Under the pieces are notes generated by a model. That model worked only from the letters and a program-made list of their open reading frames with translations. It made no database searches and had not been told where the DNA came from. A DNA stretch of 64,000 nucleotides from Chloroflexota bacterium (GTDB taxonomy: Bacteria; Chloroflexota; Anaerolineae; J036; Brachytrichaceae): NCBI GenBank assembly GCA_025354985.1, contig JANXLU010000019.1, forward strand, positions 1 through 64,000. Direction: 5' to 3'. This document shows, piece after piece, positions 52,903 through 62,948 of this stretch. Each line of letters begins with the position of its first letter. Position 1 is the first letter of the stretch. A program made the position numbers and the translations under genes.

Positions 52903-54453
52903 ATGAGTCTGTTCCAGGCGGTTGTTATTGCGCTTGGCTATGCATTTGCGCGCAGCGCGGCGTGCGCCGGTCTGGGAAATCAGGTATTGTCACAGCCGCT
53001 GTTTGCCGGGGCGTTTGCCGGGCTGGTCATTGGTCAGCCAGTGGCCGGCGCAGCGTTGGGTGGCGTGCTCAACCTGGCCTCGTTGGCTATATCGACCAGC
53101 CAAAAGCCACTGCCGCCTTCGGCAGATGTTGGTCTGATTGGCTACGTCGGCGTGCCATTGTTGTTGATAAGCGGTATCAAGACCGGAAGCGTCGCGGGAT
53201 TGGGGCTTCTCGCGGCACTTGCAGGTTTTGGGCTTATCCTTACCTTCGTGCGCGGTCTATTCAACACAGTGTTGGTGCATTGGGTGGATGTTGCAGTTGA
53301 ACGAAGCTCGCCGGTGACAGTAATGAAGGTTGCCTTGGTCGCGTCGCAGGGATGGTTATTTGTAACCACGTTTTTCCCGGTGGTCGCCTTGTTGCGCCTG
53401 GATATTCAATCTCTGATTGTGCTGCAACCACCCGCCAACCTATCCTCTATTTTGATATTTGTGGAACAGGCATTGGCCGCATTTGGCTTGGCCCTATTGC
53501 TAAAAGACGTGGTGCGCGGAAGTGGTCTGGCCTATTTCGCGCTGGGTTGGCTGTTGACGGGTCTGGCACGAGAAGTCGTGACTGCTTCATTTTCGGTTCT
53601 AGCCGTCGGCGCGTGTGTGGCGGTTATCCACACCTACATTGCCCGGCGACGCGCGATAGATGAGCAAAGCACCCATATTCGGGAATCTGCAGGGCCCGGC
53701 TCAGCGACGCCTGAAATTCCAGCGGCCATGTTGAATCGGGCATGGTTGACATGGTTGTTTACCGCGGATGCATTAGGCAACTTTGAACGGTTTAAGAACC
53801 TGGCGTTTGGCATGGCCATGGCGCCATTGGGAGAACGACTCTATCCGTCGCCTGAACCACGAAGGTTGTATATGGTGCGCAATTTGCGGCTGTTGGAGAC
53901 CGAGCCAGTGATCGGCGCCGCCACGATTGGCGCCGCGCTTGCCGCAGAGCGGATTATGTACTCGGCGCCAGCGGCCGTCTCCGTCGATGAATTGGGGAGT
54001 GCTCGAACCGCACTCATGACCATAGGCGCGGCGCTGGGTGACCCGATGATGCGCATCATTTTGTCTATAAACGTGGCGATTGGTGCGGCGCTGGCCAATC
54101 AGGATAATTTTCTTGGGCCGGTTTTATTCGGCGGATTGCAAGGCACGTTGATTTGGGCGTTGAGCTATGCGAGCTTCAACCTTGGCTATGCTCAGGCGCG
54201 CACGCACTATGGCGCCGCTCGTCTGGCCGATTGGCTTAGCGCCGGAATGTTTGCGCTCTCGCGCATTGGAGCGTTTGCAATTGGGATGTTGATCGTGCGG
54301 CTGGCACCGCTCCATTTTGATGGCGCAACCAGCGTTCGCATGGATGACGCGCTAATTCCGCTTGCTTCCACGCTGGACCAAATCGCACCCAACCTGCTTG
54401 CCATGATGGTGGTGGCTGGCCTGGCCTGGGTGATGGCGCGGCGGAACCGATGA
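52903..54453 (+). CDS. Fused PTS IIC-IID protein, mannose/sorbose family
   Basis: A 516-aa membrane protein that looks like IIC and IID of the mannose-family phosphotransferase system in one chain. The N-terminal part shows QPLFAGAFAGLVIGQPVAG and GVLNLASLAISTS, the IIC sorbose-type pattern. From about residue 275 the IID pattern appears: NFERFKNLAFGMAMAP, LLETEPVIGAATIGAALAAE and NFLGPVLFGGLQG. A charged linker with RRRAIDEQS joins them. No IIA, IIB, HPr or enzyme I gene is adjacent, so sugar phosphorylation by a complete system is not shown. It could be an orphan channel. Confidence 0.8.
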   Translation: MSLFQAVVIALGYAFARSAACAGLGNQVLSQPLFAGAFAGLVIGQPVAGAALGGVLNLASLAISTSQKPLPPSADVGLIGYVGVPLLLISGIKTGSVAGLGLLAALAGFGLILTFVRGLFNTVLVHWVDVAVERSSPVTVMKVALVASQGWLFVTTFFPVVALLRLDIQSLIVLQPPANLSSILIFVEQALAAFGLALLLKDVVRGSGLAYFALGWLLTGLAREVVTASFSVLAVGACVAVIHTYIARRRAIDEQSTHIRESAGPGSATPEIPAAMLNRAWLTWLFTADALGNFERFKNLAFGMAMAPLGERLYPSPEPRRLYMVRNLRLLETEPVIGAATIGAALAAERIMYSAPAAVSVDELGSARTALMTIGAALGDPMMRIILSINVAIGAALANQDNFLGPVLFGGLQGTLIWALSYASFNLGYAQARTHYGAARLADWLSAGMFALSRIGAFAIGMLIVRLAPLHFDGATSVRMDDALIPLASTLDQIAPNLLAMMVVAGLAWVMARRNR

Positions 54454-54476
54454 ACGCGGTTCCACCAACGAGCGAA

Positions 54477-55385
54477 TCAAACAATGACACGCAAACCGGC
54501 CGGAATTACTTCAATTTCAAGCTCGTTTCTGGCATCAAAGGCGAAGATTTCGCCATCGACATGTATGGGCAAGTGGCGATCCATCTGCACGTGCAATTTT
54601 TTAAATGTCCCCACGGTAACGTGCTTGTCCGAGACGTGCGTGCCATTCATGACTCTTGGTAAAAGCGCGATCATTTGTGCGCGCGACAGCTGCTCGACCA
54701 TGCAGAAATTTAACAAACCATCATCCAGTATGCTTGCGGGTGTGCAGGTAAAACCACCACCCTCTCGCGGACCGTTGCCTACGGTGAGCATGAGAATATC
54801 TCGTGCGAGTTCTTCACCATCAACGCGCAGGTGCATGCGTGATGCTTGGAAGTCTTGGGCGATTGTGCGCACCACGGCAAGTAAATACATGGCAAAGCCC
54901 GTGACGACTTTGATCGACTTGGCCTGCAAATTCGCGGCCGCGTCAAAGCCAATGCCCAGCGTGTTGTCCCAATATTCAGTTTTCTGTATTCCATCCGTCA
55001 CGCGGGCGCAATCTATGGCGCGCGTGGTGGCCCGATTGAGCACGCGTTGCAAGGCTACATTTGAATCGGTGGTAAACAATCCGGATCCCATGGCAAAGTC
55101 GTTTCCAGTGCCAATTGGAATAACCCCAAGCGAAGGTCGTTCGGAGGCCCCGATCTGCATGAGCCCGTTCACTGTTTCATGGACGGTGCCATCCCCTCCG
55201 ACCGCGGCCACTGTGTCAAACCCATCGGCGCGCGCCCGGGCCGCGAGCTCGGTAGCGTGCTTTTCATATTTGGTCTCCACCCACGTCGCGTCTTGTGCGC
55301 GCAGCGCCCGTTCACGGAGACTTGTCAGCAGGGCGGAGTTTTGGCCGTGGTTGGCGGCCGGGTTGGCGATAAAGAGGGTGGGCAT
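54477..55385 (-). CDS. Lipid kinase of the diacylglycerol kinase family (YegS/DagK-like)
   Basis: A 302-aa kinase with the diacylglycerol kinase catalytic domain: NPAANHG near the start, the nucleotide motif AVGGDGTVHETVNGL near residue 62 and IGTGNDFAMGS near residue 92. The C-terminal half has the beta-sandwich with DGLLNFCMVE and MDRHLPIHVDGE. It phosphorylates diacylglycerol, sphingoid or undecaprenol-type lipids; the substrate is unresolved. Starts at ATG 55385 and converges on the PTS gene with 23 bp between. Confidence 0.9.
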   Translation of the reverse strand: MPTLFIANPAANHGQNSALLTSLRERALRAQDATWVETKYEKHATELAARARADGFDTVAAVGGDGTVHETVNGLMQIGASERPSLGVIPIGTGNDFAMGSGLFTTDSNVALQRVLNRATTRAIDCARVTDGIQKTEYWDNTLGIGFDAAANLQAKSIKVVTGFAMYLLAVVRTIAQDFQASRMHLRVDGEELARDILMLTVGNGPREGGGFTCTPASILDDGLLNFCMVEQLSRAQMIALLPRVMNGTHVSDKHVTVGTFKKLHVQMDRHLPIHVDGEIFAFDARNELEIEVIPAGLRVIV

Positions 55386-55466
55386 CGACGCTATGGGCTT
55401 TGGTAATTTATGTCTTCAGACAACCACTTATTGTTACACATTTGTTGATTCCGGACGACCTATGCT

Positions 55467-57980
55467 ATGCCCATAAAGTGCCGGCCAAGATTCTTTTTCG
55501 CGGCGCTGATTGCTACTCTGCTTTTGATATCAGGTTGTAATAGTGATTCTGGTTACGTTGATTCGAGTCAGCTGACAATTGATTCCTGGATCGAGATGCG
55601 TGAAGGTTTAGCCATCGGTCAATCATTTGTATCTCAGCAAGCCGGACTCTCGACTGTTCAAATTAGTGTATCCGGAGTGAGTCGTGCCGAAAATGTCTCT
55701 TTGCAAATTCTTTCCGGCATCGATGCCAGCATGCCCATTCGTTCGGCCACAATTCATGTGGAGCCAGTTTCTGCTCATCAACAGCTAAATTTTAGGTTCG
55801 AACCGATTGCGAACTCCGCCAGGACGCCATATTTGCTACGAATGTGGTTCGAACCCAACTCATCATTATCCGTTGGCGCAGCTGATCAGTCCACTTATCT
55901 GAGTGGCATAGCTTATGTTGGGGAAAGTCCAATCAACAAGCAACTATCATTTCGCCTGACCTATGGCGTGCTGCCGATGCTCGTGCAGTTGGTTGGCGAG
56001 TCCGCGCGCTGGATCGGACTGTTCTTGATAGCGTTGCTAATGATCCTTATCCCTGGTACGGCAATCTGGCTTTGGCTTAAGCCAGATTCTATGGACATTT
56101 CTGCCATGGAAGTTATGTGCATCACCTACGGTTTGGGTGCCGCCGTAATTCCAATTGCAACGGTGTGGGTTGGCTTGTTTGGGCTCAAGATCAATTTGAT
56201 CGTGATTTTGGGCTTGTTTGGGTTTTGTCTCGTGGCAATTGGTTTCATGCTCATAAATAATAAGTCTTTGTGGCGTGGCTCGCAGGAAAAACTGTTTACA
56301 TATTGGCATCAGGTAAAAACTGGGCGTCTGGCTTTGCCTCCGATTACCTCAACTGCATGGGGCTATGCCACCCTGGCCGTTGTATGTTTGCTAATTGTGA
56401 TCGGTCGGTTTTACGCAATCCGCTCACTGGAATATCCAATGTGGGGAGATTCTGTTCATCACACGATCATTTCTGAATTACTGTTGGAAAACGGTGGGCT
56501 ATTTCAGTCCTGGCAGCCTTTCGCTCCGATGGTGAGTTTTACGTATCACTTTGGATTCCACGTGTTGGCCAGTATCTTTGGTCAGCTGGCCGGACTAGAG
56601 GCAAACCAGGCCGTCCTAATTTACGGACAGGTTGTAAACTGCGTCGCCGTGTTTGTGTTGTTCCCTCTTGGGAAACGCATTTCGGGCTCCATTTGGGGCG
56701 GAATACTGACGGTCATGATTGCAGGGATAGCCATACCGATGCCGTTTATGTACGTGAATTGGGGCCGCTATACTCAACTGGCCGGTCAGGTGTTGTTGCC
56801 AATTGTGTTCCTGATGACGTCAACTTTACTCACCCGAAAGCCGTCGTTCGGGTTGGGTCTGATGGTGACCGTGTTGGTGGCAGGTCTCGCGTTGACTCAC
56901 TATCGAATAGCGTTGATCTGCTTAGTTTGGTTGGCATGTCTGCTCGTTGTAACAATAATAAGTCGGAAAAATTTGCTGCGCGCTCACATTATCCAGTTTA
57001 TTTGGATGGGCGCTATGGCGATCATATTGCTAATTCCATGGGCGCTTCAAACGCTTGAAGGGAACTTGCCGACCTTTGTCGGTACATCTCTGGCCCCGGC
57101 CAATGTGCAATCGACAGCGGGTGAAGTATTTAACGATTTGCCGGATTTGCTAAGTCTAATGCCGATGACGCTGTGGATCCTATTTGGCGTATCCGCGATT
57201 TTTCTGTGTATTCGCAGAAATTGGCTCACGATTGCAGTAATCACCGCATGCGTAGCTTCACTCATTCTTACCAACCCAGGCTGGCTAGGATTGCCAGGGA
57301 ATGGCCTAATAACAAACTTTGCCCTGTCGATCGCTTCTTATATACCGGCGGCCATCACCATAGGTGGCGCAAGCGGTTACGTACTAGATTGGTCGCTGCG
57401 CAGATTGGCACGATGGCCAATCCAGTCAACGACGTATCAGAAGATTGCTTTAACGTCACTTGCGATTGTCCTTATCTCTACCGGTGCATTTTTTACCAAC
57501 CGTGAACTTGGCTTGGTCAATCCAATGAGCGCTGTCATGGTCACAGAGCCGGATATTCGCATGTTTGAATGGATTGAGGCAAACACAACGCGCGATAGCG
57601 TTTTTGCGGTAAATTCGTTTTTGGCATACGACAACAAACTGGTGGTTGGTTCAGATGCCGGATGGTGGCTGCCCTTTGCCACCAGACGAAAGTCGATCCT
57701 GCCGCCAATTCTATATTCGGCGGAAAAGGGCCCGTATCCGCAATATGCAGGTGACGTCCTGCAATTTCACAAGGAATTGTTGGCAACCAATGAACAAACG
57801 TTAGCTTCTTTGCTGATGCGCGCAAAGATCGATTATATTTTTATCGGGCAGCGCGATGGTCGCGTGAATACCCAATCACCGAGCCTTAGCCGGCTGGATC
57901 TGGCAAATGCGAAGTCAATCCGTTTGGTGCATCAGATTGACGGCGCGCGCCTGTATAAGGTGGATGGGCCTCCACCTTGA
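55467..57980 (+). CDS. Large polytopic membrane protein, envelope glycan type
   Basis: An 837-aa protein. An N-terminal signal with lipobox-like LLISGC (residues 19-24) precedes an extracytoplasmic beta-rich domain of about 140 residues. Some 12 hydrophobic segments follow from about residue 170 to 690, and then a soluble C-terminal part. WGDSVHHTIISELLLENG and FTYHFGFHVL are in a loop typical of GT-C-like enzymes, so it may handle lipid-linked sugars. Whether the Cys is lipidated is uncertain. The next gene starts in its stop codon (TTGA). Confidence 0.65.
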   Translation: MPIKCRPRFFFAALIATLLLISGCNSDSGYVDSSQLTIDSWIEMREGLAIGQSFVSQQAGLSTVQISVSGVSRAENVSLQILSGIDASMPIRSATIHVEPVSAHQQLNFRFEPIANSARTPYLLRMWFEPNSSLSVGAADQSTYLSGIAYVGESPINKQLSFRLTYGVLPMLVQLVGESARWIGLFLIALLMILIPGTAIWLWLKPDSMDISAMEVMCITYGLGAAVIPIATVWVGLFGLKINLIVILGLFGFCLVAIGFMLINNKSLWRGSQEKLFTYWHQVKTGRLALPPITSTAWGYATLAVVCLLIVIGRFYAIRSLEYPMWGDSVHHTIISELLLENGGLFQSWQPFAPMVSFTYHFGFHVLASIFGQLAGLEANQAVLIYGQVVNCVAVFVLFPLGKRISGSIWGGILTVMIAGIAIPMPFMYVNWGRYTQLAGQVLLPIVFLMTSTLLTRKPSFGLGLMVTVLVAGLALTHYRIALICLVWLACLLVVTIISRKNLLRAHIIQFIWMGAMAIILLIPWALQTLEGNLPTFVGTSLAPANVQSTAGEVFNDLPDLLSLMPMTLWILFGVSAIFLCIRRNWLTIAVITACVASLILTNPGWLGLPGNGLITNFALSIASYIPAAITIGGASGYVLDWSLRRLARWPIQSTTYQKIALTSLAIVLISTGAFFTNRELGLVNPMSAVMVTEPDIRMFEWIEANTTRDSVFAVNSFLAYDNKLVVGSDAGWWLPFATRRKSILPPILYSAEKGPYPQYAGDVLQFHKELLATNEQTLASLLMRAKIDYIFIGQRDGRVNTQSPSLSRLDLANAKSIRLVHQIDGARLYKVDGPPP

Positions 57981-59191
57981 AAATTTTTCAGTTGGCTACG
58001 TCCTATCCGGCATCTGAGACCGACGCGACCGCGCCTTTCGTCCGAAGCATGGCATATGCGCTGGCTGATATGGGCCACAGCGTGGTATTGCACGTGCCTT
58101 TGCATCCCGCTGCAATAGGAAACGTACAACGTTATCTTGGGCCAACTAAAGGCTATGTTGATGTCTCGTGGATACGTTATACGCCGAACAAATCACTAAA
58201 TACCATCGGTCATGGACGATCACTGCAGGGAGATCAAAAACTCAATCCGACTGTGCTGTTAGCGGTGCCTTTATATGTGATTGCAAGCTTGATCAGAGGG
58301 TACATCCTGATAAAACTGTGGAAGCCTGACGTGATACAGGCTCATTGGGTCGTTGTTCCTGGTGTAATTGCAGCCATGTTAAGTTTCCTTACGGGAACAC
58401 CGCTGATTATTAATTTGCATGGATCGGATATTTTCCTGGCCAAAAAATCACGCATGATTGGTGCACTGGCACGGTTTGGTTTTCGACGAGCAGCTGCCGT
58501 TTCCGCCTGTAGTCCATACCTCCGAGATTCAGCCGTTCAGATGGGCGCCAGGAATGTCCACGTTATTCCACACGGAGCAGATCCGCTTCGCTTTCCCGCC
58601 AAGACTAGATATGACGAGAATCCCCGGATCATTTTGTCTCTGGGTCGCTTGGTGCAGAAGAAGGGTCTGGATGTTCTTCTGAGGGCGGCCCCGCGAATCC
58701 TTGGCGAGATCCCTGACGTTGAGATCTGGATTGCAGGCGACGGTCCTGAACTACAGAGATTGAAAACCATGGCCGGTCAATCCAATGAGTCAATGCGCAA
58801 GCGGCTAAAGTTCTTGGGAAGTGTTGCCTGGACGAATGTCCCTGCACTGTTACGACAAGCGACAGTGTTTGTTGTTCCCTCGATACGCGACGGTTCCGGT
58901 AATGAAGATGGACTCCCAACTACGATATTGGAAGCCATGGCAAGCGGGTTACCGATTGTAGCAAGCGACATCGCAGGCGTGTCACTAGTTGTCAAAGACG
59001 GTATAAACGGATTACTAGTGCCACCCGGCGATGTCACAGCGCTTGGGAATGCAGTGAACAGGATACTAAGCGACAACAATCTAAAACTATCGATGGGTTC
59101 TGCAGGTCGCGAATCGGTCGAAAACAACTTTTCTTGGATTCACAGCGCACGCTTACATTTGGAACTAATAAACTATGCGGTTTGGTCGTAA
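57977..59191 (+). CDS. Family 4 glycosyltransferase
   Basis: A 404-aa GT-B enzyme. It has SYPASETDATAPFVRSMAYAL in the N-terminal domain, the acceptor side IINLHGSDIFL, and the donor site SLGRLVQKKGLDVLL with EDGLPTTILEAMASGLPIV (EX7E) near residue 310. It transfers a nucleotide-activated sugar to a growing glycan. TTG 57977 overlaps the previous stop, so it is coupled to the 837-aa membrane protein. The next gene overlaps its 3' end by 17 bp. Confidence 0.9.
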   Translation: MKIFQLATSYPASETDATAPFVRSMAYALADMGHSVVLHVPLHPAAIGNVQRYLGPTKGYVDVSWIRYTPNKSLNTIGHGRSLQGDQKLNPTVLLAVPLYVIASLIRGYILIKLWKPDVIQAHWVVVPGVIAAMLSFLTGTPLIINLHGSDIFLAKKSRMIGALARFGFRRAAAVSACSPYLRDSAVQMGARNVHVIPHGADPLRFPAKTRYDENPRIILSLGRLVQKKGLDVLLRAAPRILGEIPDVEIWIAGDGPELQRLKTMAGQSNESMRKRLKFLGSVAWTNVPALLRQATVFVVPSIRDGSGNEDGLPTTILEAMASGLPIVASDIAGVSLVVKDGINGLLVPPGDVTALGNAVNRILSDNNLKLSMGSAGRESVENNFSWIHSARLHLELINYAVWS

Positions 59192-59933
59192 CTCAACAGG
59201 GGGACAATCTGGGCGTCTATATGATTCTAGCTCCCGGTTTCGGAAAGCCAGGAAAATTGCAACGATACTTGAAACTGAACTCGAATCTGGTTTGAGTAAT
59301 CGTGTGGGATTGGACGTTGGCTGCGGTAACGGAGCAATTGCCTACTACTTTAAGTCATGTAGTAGGGCCTTTTTTGGCATTGATTCCGCCCATGAATTTA
59401 TTGGAAAATTCGATACAAAAGACTCGTTTTTGCTTGGCGGAGATGGCGTCGGGTTACCATTTAAGGACGAGGCATTCGACGTGGTTATTTGCGCCCAGGT
59501 ATACGAACATGCGGCAGACGCGCCCGGCCTTGTGTCTGAAATTCGACGCGTATTGAAAAGAGATGGCGTCGTATTCTTTAGTGGACCAAACAAATATTCT
59601 GTGATCGAAGATCACTACGGACTACCGTTTCTGTCTTGGTTTCCAAGGCGCTTGTCAAGCGTTATCGTGCGAATTTTTGGCAAAGGACAGAGCTACGATG
59701 AATCTCCGAAGTCACTCAAAGAATTGGAAACCCTTTGGAAGTATTTTGAAATTAAGGATATTACTCACCAGATCATTGCGAACCCGACTAAATTCGGCTT
59801 GGATCGCGAAGTTAGAGGTATGCGGTGGACATCACGAATCCCGGTAGCGATTTTGGTTGCCCTTAGGCCGTTATACCCAAATTACAATTGGATCCTGCGT
59901 AAGAGACTTCAAAATGCCGTTGTTGACAGCTAA
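59175..59933 (+). CDS. Class I SAM-dependent methyltransferase
   Basis: A 252-aa methyltransferase with motif I VGLDVGCGNGAIAYYF near residue 45, FFGIDSAHE as motif II and VVICAQVYEHAADAPGL as the Methyltransf_11 post-II segment. The C-terminal 80 residues are basic with aromatic residues. In a glycan cluster it may methylate a sugar or lipid carrier. The start overlaps the GT gene. Target unknown. Confidence 0.85.
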   Translation: MRFGRNSTGGQSGRLYDSSSRFRKARKIATILETELESGLSNRVGLDVGCGNGAIAYYFKSCSRAFFGIDSAHEFIGKFDTKDSFLLGGDGVGLPFKDEAFDVVICAQVYEHAADAPGLVSEIRRVLKRDGVVFFSGPNKYSVIEDHYGLPFLSWFPRRLSSVIVRIFGKGQSYDESPKSLKELETLWKYFEIKDITHQIIANPTKFGLDREVRGMRWTSRIPVAILVALRPLYPNYNWILRKRLQNAVVDS

Positions 59934-59969
59934 GTTACTCTGCACATTTCTGCGGCTGATCTGTAGATA

Positions 59970-60815
59970 ATGTTTTCTAGATCGCCCGGTCGAACACTAT
60001 CCGTTGCAGAATCCGGAAAATCGCCAACCACAATGAATCTTCCAAAATCGCGAATTGACTCTGCACGATATACAACTGAGTATTTTGAAAAACATTGTGG
60101 TGGAGCCGACATATTTTCAACGTCTCCAGGTTCTGAATTGCCAATTAGGATTAAGAGAGCGATTGATTGCGCAAGCCCCCGGCCAAATGATTTAGTACTT
60201 GATATTGGTTGCGGTCGTGGAGAGCTCATGGCGTTTTGCGCGCGGGCAGGATCCAGAATTGTCTCGGTGGATTACGCCTCGGCCGCCATCGAAATTGCAA
60301 AAACGGTGCGATTGGACGAGGGTATTGGCAAAGAAACTATGTTAGCGCAAGCAGATGCGCGAACATTGCCTATTCCAAATGGTTGTGTCGATGTTGCATT
60401 CATGTTGGATGTGGTTGAACACTTAAGTGCCGAGGAACTCGCGTTGGCGTTTCGTGATGTGGCTCGTGTTTTGAAGAAATCCGGTCGACTAGTAGTGCAC
60501 ACCATGCCAAACACGTGGTACTACCGATATGGCTATCCAATCCATCGTCTACTTATGAGAGCCAAAGGCAGCAACTTACCCGCCAACCCCCGAGACAGGT
60601 GGGAATATGTGGATACCCACGTGAATGAGCAAAACCCCAGTTCACTAGCGCGCGCCATGCGACAAGCTGGTTTCAAAACTAAGGTTTGGGTTACCAGCTC
60701 ACACGAGTCCAGCGCAGTTCCATTTGGCAGGCCTTACGAGATCGCCGTTCGAACGCCCTTGTTGCAAAACGTCGTTTGCAATGACATTTACGCCATCGGC
60801 TATATCAATTCATGA
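59970..60815 (+). CDS. Class I SAM-dependent methyltransferase
   Basis: A second methyltransferase, 281 aa. Motif I is LVLDIGCGRGELMAF near residue 75, then VSVDYASAAIEIAK and DVAFMLDVVEHLSAEEL. ATG 59970 gives a 21-residue non-conserved tail; ATG 60033 (MNLPKSRID) begins nearer the conserved YTTEYFEKHCGG and may be the true start. It differs from its neighbour too much to be a simple tandem duplicate. The next gene starts in its stop codon (ATGA). Confidence 0.83.
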   Translation: MFSRSPGRTLSVAESGKSPTTMNLPKSRIDSARYTTEYFEKHCGGADIFSTSPGSELPIRIKRAIDCASPRPNDLVLDIGCGRGELMAFCARAGSRIVSVDYASAAIEIAKTVRLDEGIGKETMLAQADARTLPIPNGCVDVAFMLDVVEHLSAEELALAFRDVARVLKKSGRLVVHTMPNTWYYRYGYPIHRLLMRAKGSNLPANPRDRWEYVDTHVNEQNPSSLARAMRQAGFKTKVWVTSSHESSAVPFGRPYEIAVRTPLLQNVVCNDIYAIGYINS

Positions 60816-61933
60816 AGGTGCTGTTAGATGTCATGGGCATCAGCAAAGCTGGTGGCGGTCGTACAGCCTCCATTGAATTGCTCAAGGGCTTGGCCGAAGC
60901 AGAGCCGTCTATAGAGATTTGCGCTCTCGTTGACTCATTCATAGATGAACTAGCAAGAATTCCTCAAATAGTTCAAAAAGTCATCCCGGTACGAAATCGA
61001 TTTGTGGCGAGGGTGATTCTTCAGGTTTATCTGCCATGGTTAACTCGGCGAAAGCAGTTCGACATTGTTCACCACGCTAAAAACTTATCCGTCCTATTTG
61101 CCAAAGGTATCAACATTGTGACGATCTACGATATGGCAAATTTGACCATCCCGCAAATATTTCCAAAAGTCGACAATGTCTTTTGGCGCTTTGTGCAACC
61201 TGCGTTGCTGCGAAGAGCCAACCATATTATTGCGATATCGGATACAACTGCTCTGGATTTGAAGCGCTTCTTTGGTATTGCCGACGACCGAATTACGACG
61301 ATATATTTATCGGTGCCATCACGATTCCGTTTGTACCCTCCTCAAGATGTTGAAACCATAATCCAAAAACTGGGCATAACAACACCATATGTCATACATG
61401 TGGGATCAATTTCGCCAAAGAAAAACTTAAGGCCGCTACTTACAGCATTCGCCAAAGTTAAGGATTCGGGATGGACTGGAAAGTTGGTTTTGGTTGGCGA
61501 TCGCTATCTAACACTCGCGAATGATCCTTTGGACGACCTGATGGAAGACCTACAAATTAGAGAGCGCGTAATTTTTACTGGTGGGTTGCCCGACGATGTG
61601 TTACCGCCCGTATTGGCAGGGGCGGATCTGTTTGTGTTTACATCACTGTACGAAGGGTTTGGCTTGGTTCTGATCGAAGCGATGGCGTCCGGTGTTCCAA
61701 TAATTGGCACATCGACAGGTGCAATACCAGAAGTTGTTTCGGACGCGGGGATGTTAATCAAAGCCAATCCAACAGCAGGAGAACTTGCGGAGGCTATGGC
61801 AACATTACTCAACAATCCAAGCGTGAGTGCCAGATATCGGGAGATGGGTCTCAGACGATCAAGGATGTTTACGTCGAAAATACTGGGAACGAATACTATC
61901 GAGGTCTATCGACGGCTTCTTGAGCACAAATGA
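60812..61933 (+). CDS. Family 4 glycosyltransferase
   Basis: A 373-aa GT-B enzyme with GISKAGGGRTASIELL near the start, VIHVGSISPKKNLRPLL in the donor domain and FTSLYEGFGLVLIEAMASGVPII with the EX7E pair near residue 280. It is coupled to the methyltransferase (ATGA overlap) and to the next membrane gene, overlapping by 4 nt. It probably adds a sugar to an envelope or exopolysaccharide unit. Confidence 0.92.
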   Translation: MKVLLDVMGISKAGGGRTASIELLKGLAEAEPSIEICALVDSFIDELARIPQIVQKVIPVRNRFVARVILQVYLPWLTRRKQFDIVHHAKNLSVLFAKGINIVTIYDMANLTIPQIFPKVDNVFWRFVQPALLRRANHIIAISDTTALDLKRFFGIADDRITTIYLSVPSRFRLYPPQDVETIIQKLGITTPYVIHVGSISPKKNLRPLLTAFAKVKDSGWTGKLVLVGDRYLTLANDPLDDLMEDLQIRERVIFTGGLPDDVLPPVLAGADLFVFTSLYEGFGLVLIEAMASGVPIIGTSTGAIPEVVSDAGMLIKANPTAGELAEAMATLLNNPSVSARYREMGLRRSRMFTSKILGTNTIEVYRRLLEHK

Positions 61934-62829
61934 CCGCCTTTTTGAGATCAAACTGGCGCAAGAGAATTGAGACTTTATTTGGCCTGATTGGTGCTGGACT
62001 CCTGATCTATTTCCTTATAAGAGCAGAGCGTGAGGGCCAACTTAACTTACTAACATTTAAGTGGAAGTGGTTCATACTTGCGGTTTTGTCCGCATCAGCA
62101 AGCACCTGCATGGGTGTCATAAATCTCGTACTGTTGGTAGCAATGATTGCGCCAACTTTTAGTGTGGCGCAAATTGTAACAATACAGCTTCGTTCTATTC
62201 CAGCTCGATATTTGCCAGGCTCCTTTTGGAATGTTCCCACAAAGTGGATGGGATTTACGGGCAAAGACATCCAGGCCGGAAGCGTAAGTCGGGTGCTTAT
62301 GTTGGAACTGGCTTTACTTTATGGAATAGGAACCTTAATGTTTCTGCTGGCAACAGTTTGGCGACCGTGGTACGCAAAGTACATAGATGTCCCCATAAGT
62401 GTTGTAGTTGTCGTCGCTGTTTCGGCGATGTTACTTGGAGTCGTTGGACTCGAATTGGGACGAAGGTCGCTTAACATAACAATTTCGAAGTTCTATGTGA
62501 CAATTTCCAAAGCCGCTTTGGTTGTAGCGGTGGGATGGGGATTCATGGTCATTGCACTCGGCTGTTGCGTTGTTGCTGTTAATGGTCTGATCGATTTCAG
62601 TCAAATCCAGTCTGTTGCAGCGTTGATGGAGGCGGTAACGTCTGGATTTATTGGCGGTTTTCTTTTAATTGTTAGTCCAGGCGGAGTTGGTGTGCGTGAA
62701 GGCATAATGGTTTTTATGTTAGACGGCATAGTACAGGGAGTCAGCATCATCGCGATTGGAATTTGCTTGCGGATATCAATTGCAATAGCGGATCTTTTAC
62801 TTGTGTTGGGATCTTTGCTAGTGAAATGA
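61930..62829 (+). CDS. Lysylphosphatidylglycerol synthase TM-region family protein
   Basis: A 299-aa membrane protein with eight hydrophobic segments, of the UPF0104/LPG_synthase_TM type. It has IPARYLPGSFWN near residue 90 and SPGGVGVREGIMVF near residue 257, both conserved in the family. Such proteins flip or translocate lipids or glycolipids. Its place at the end of the glycan cluster suggests a flippase-like role, which is inference. Coupled to the previous GT gene. Confidence 0.85.
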   Translation: MTAFLRSNWRKRIETLFGLIGAGLLIYFLIRAEREGQLNLLTFKWKWFILAVLSASASTCMGVINLVLLVAMIAPTFSVAQIVTIQLRSIPARYLPGSFWNVPTKWMGFTGKDIQAGSVSRVLMLELALLYGIGTLMFLLATVWRPWYAKYIDVPISVVVVVAVSAMLLGVVGLELGRRSLNITISKFYVTISKAALVVAVGWGFMVIALGCCVVAVNGLIDFSQIQSVAALMEAVTSGFIGGFLLIVSPGGVGVREGIMVFMLDGIVQGVSIIAIGICLRISIAIADLLLVLGSLLVK

Positions 62830-62948
62830 TTCGTTTTATAGGTGATTCGACGCAATAACCCGTTTGGCATATTGGATTCGGGTAATTTCTGATCATAATT
62901 TCAGTAGTACTTGCATTGGGCAAGGCATAATTAACGTGGTGATAGGTA

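Noticed and set aside
58197-58260. Mobile element or phage genes in the glycan region
   Set aside because: The AT content rises slightly here, but I found no transposase, integrase or terminal repeats.
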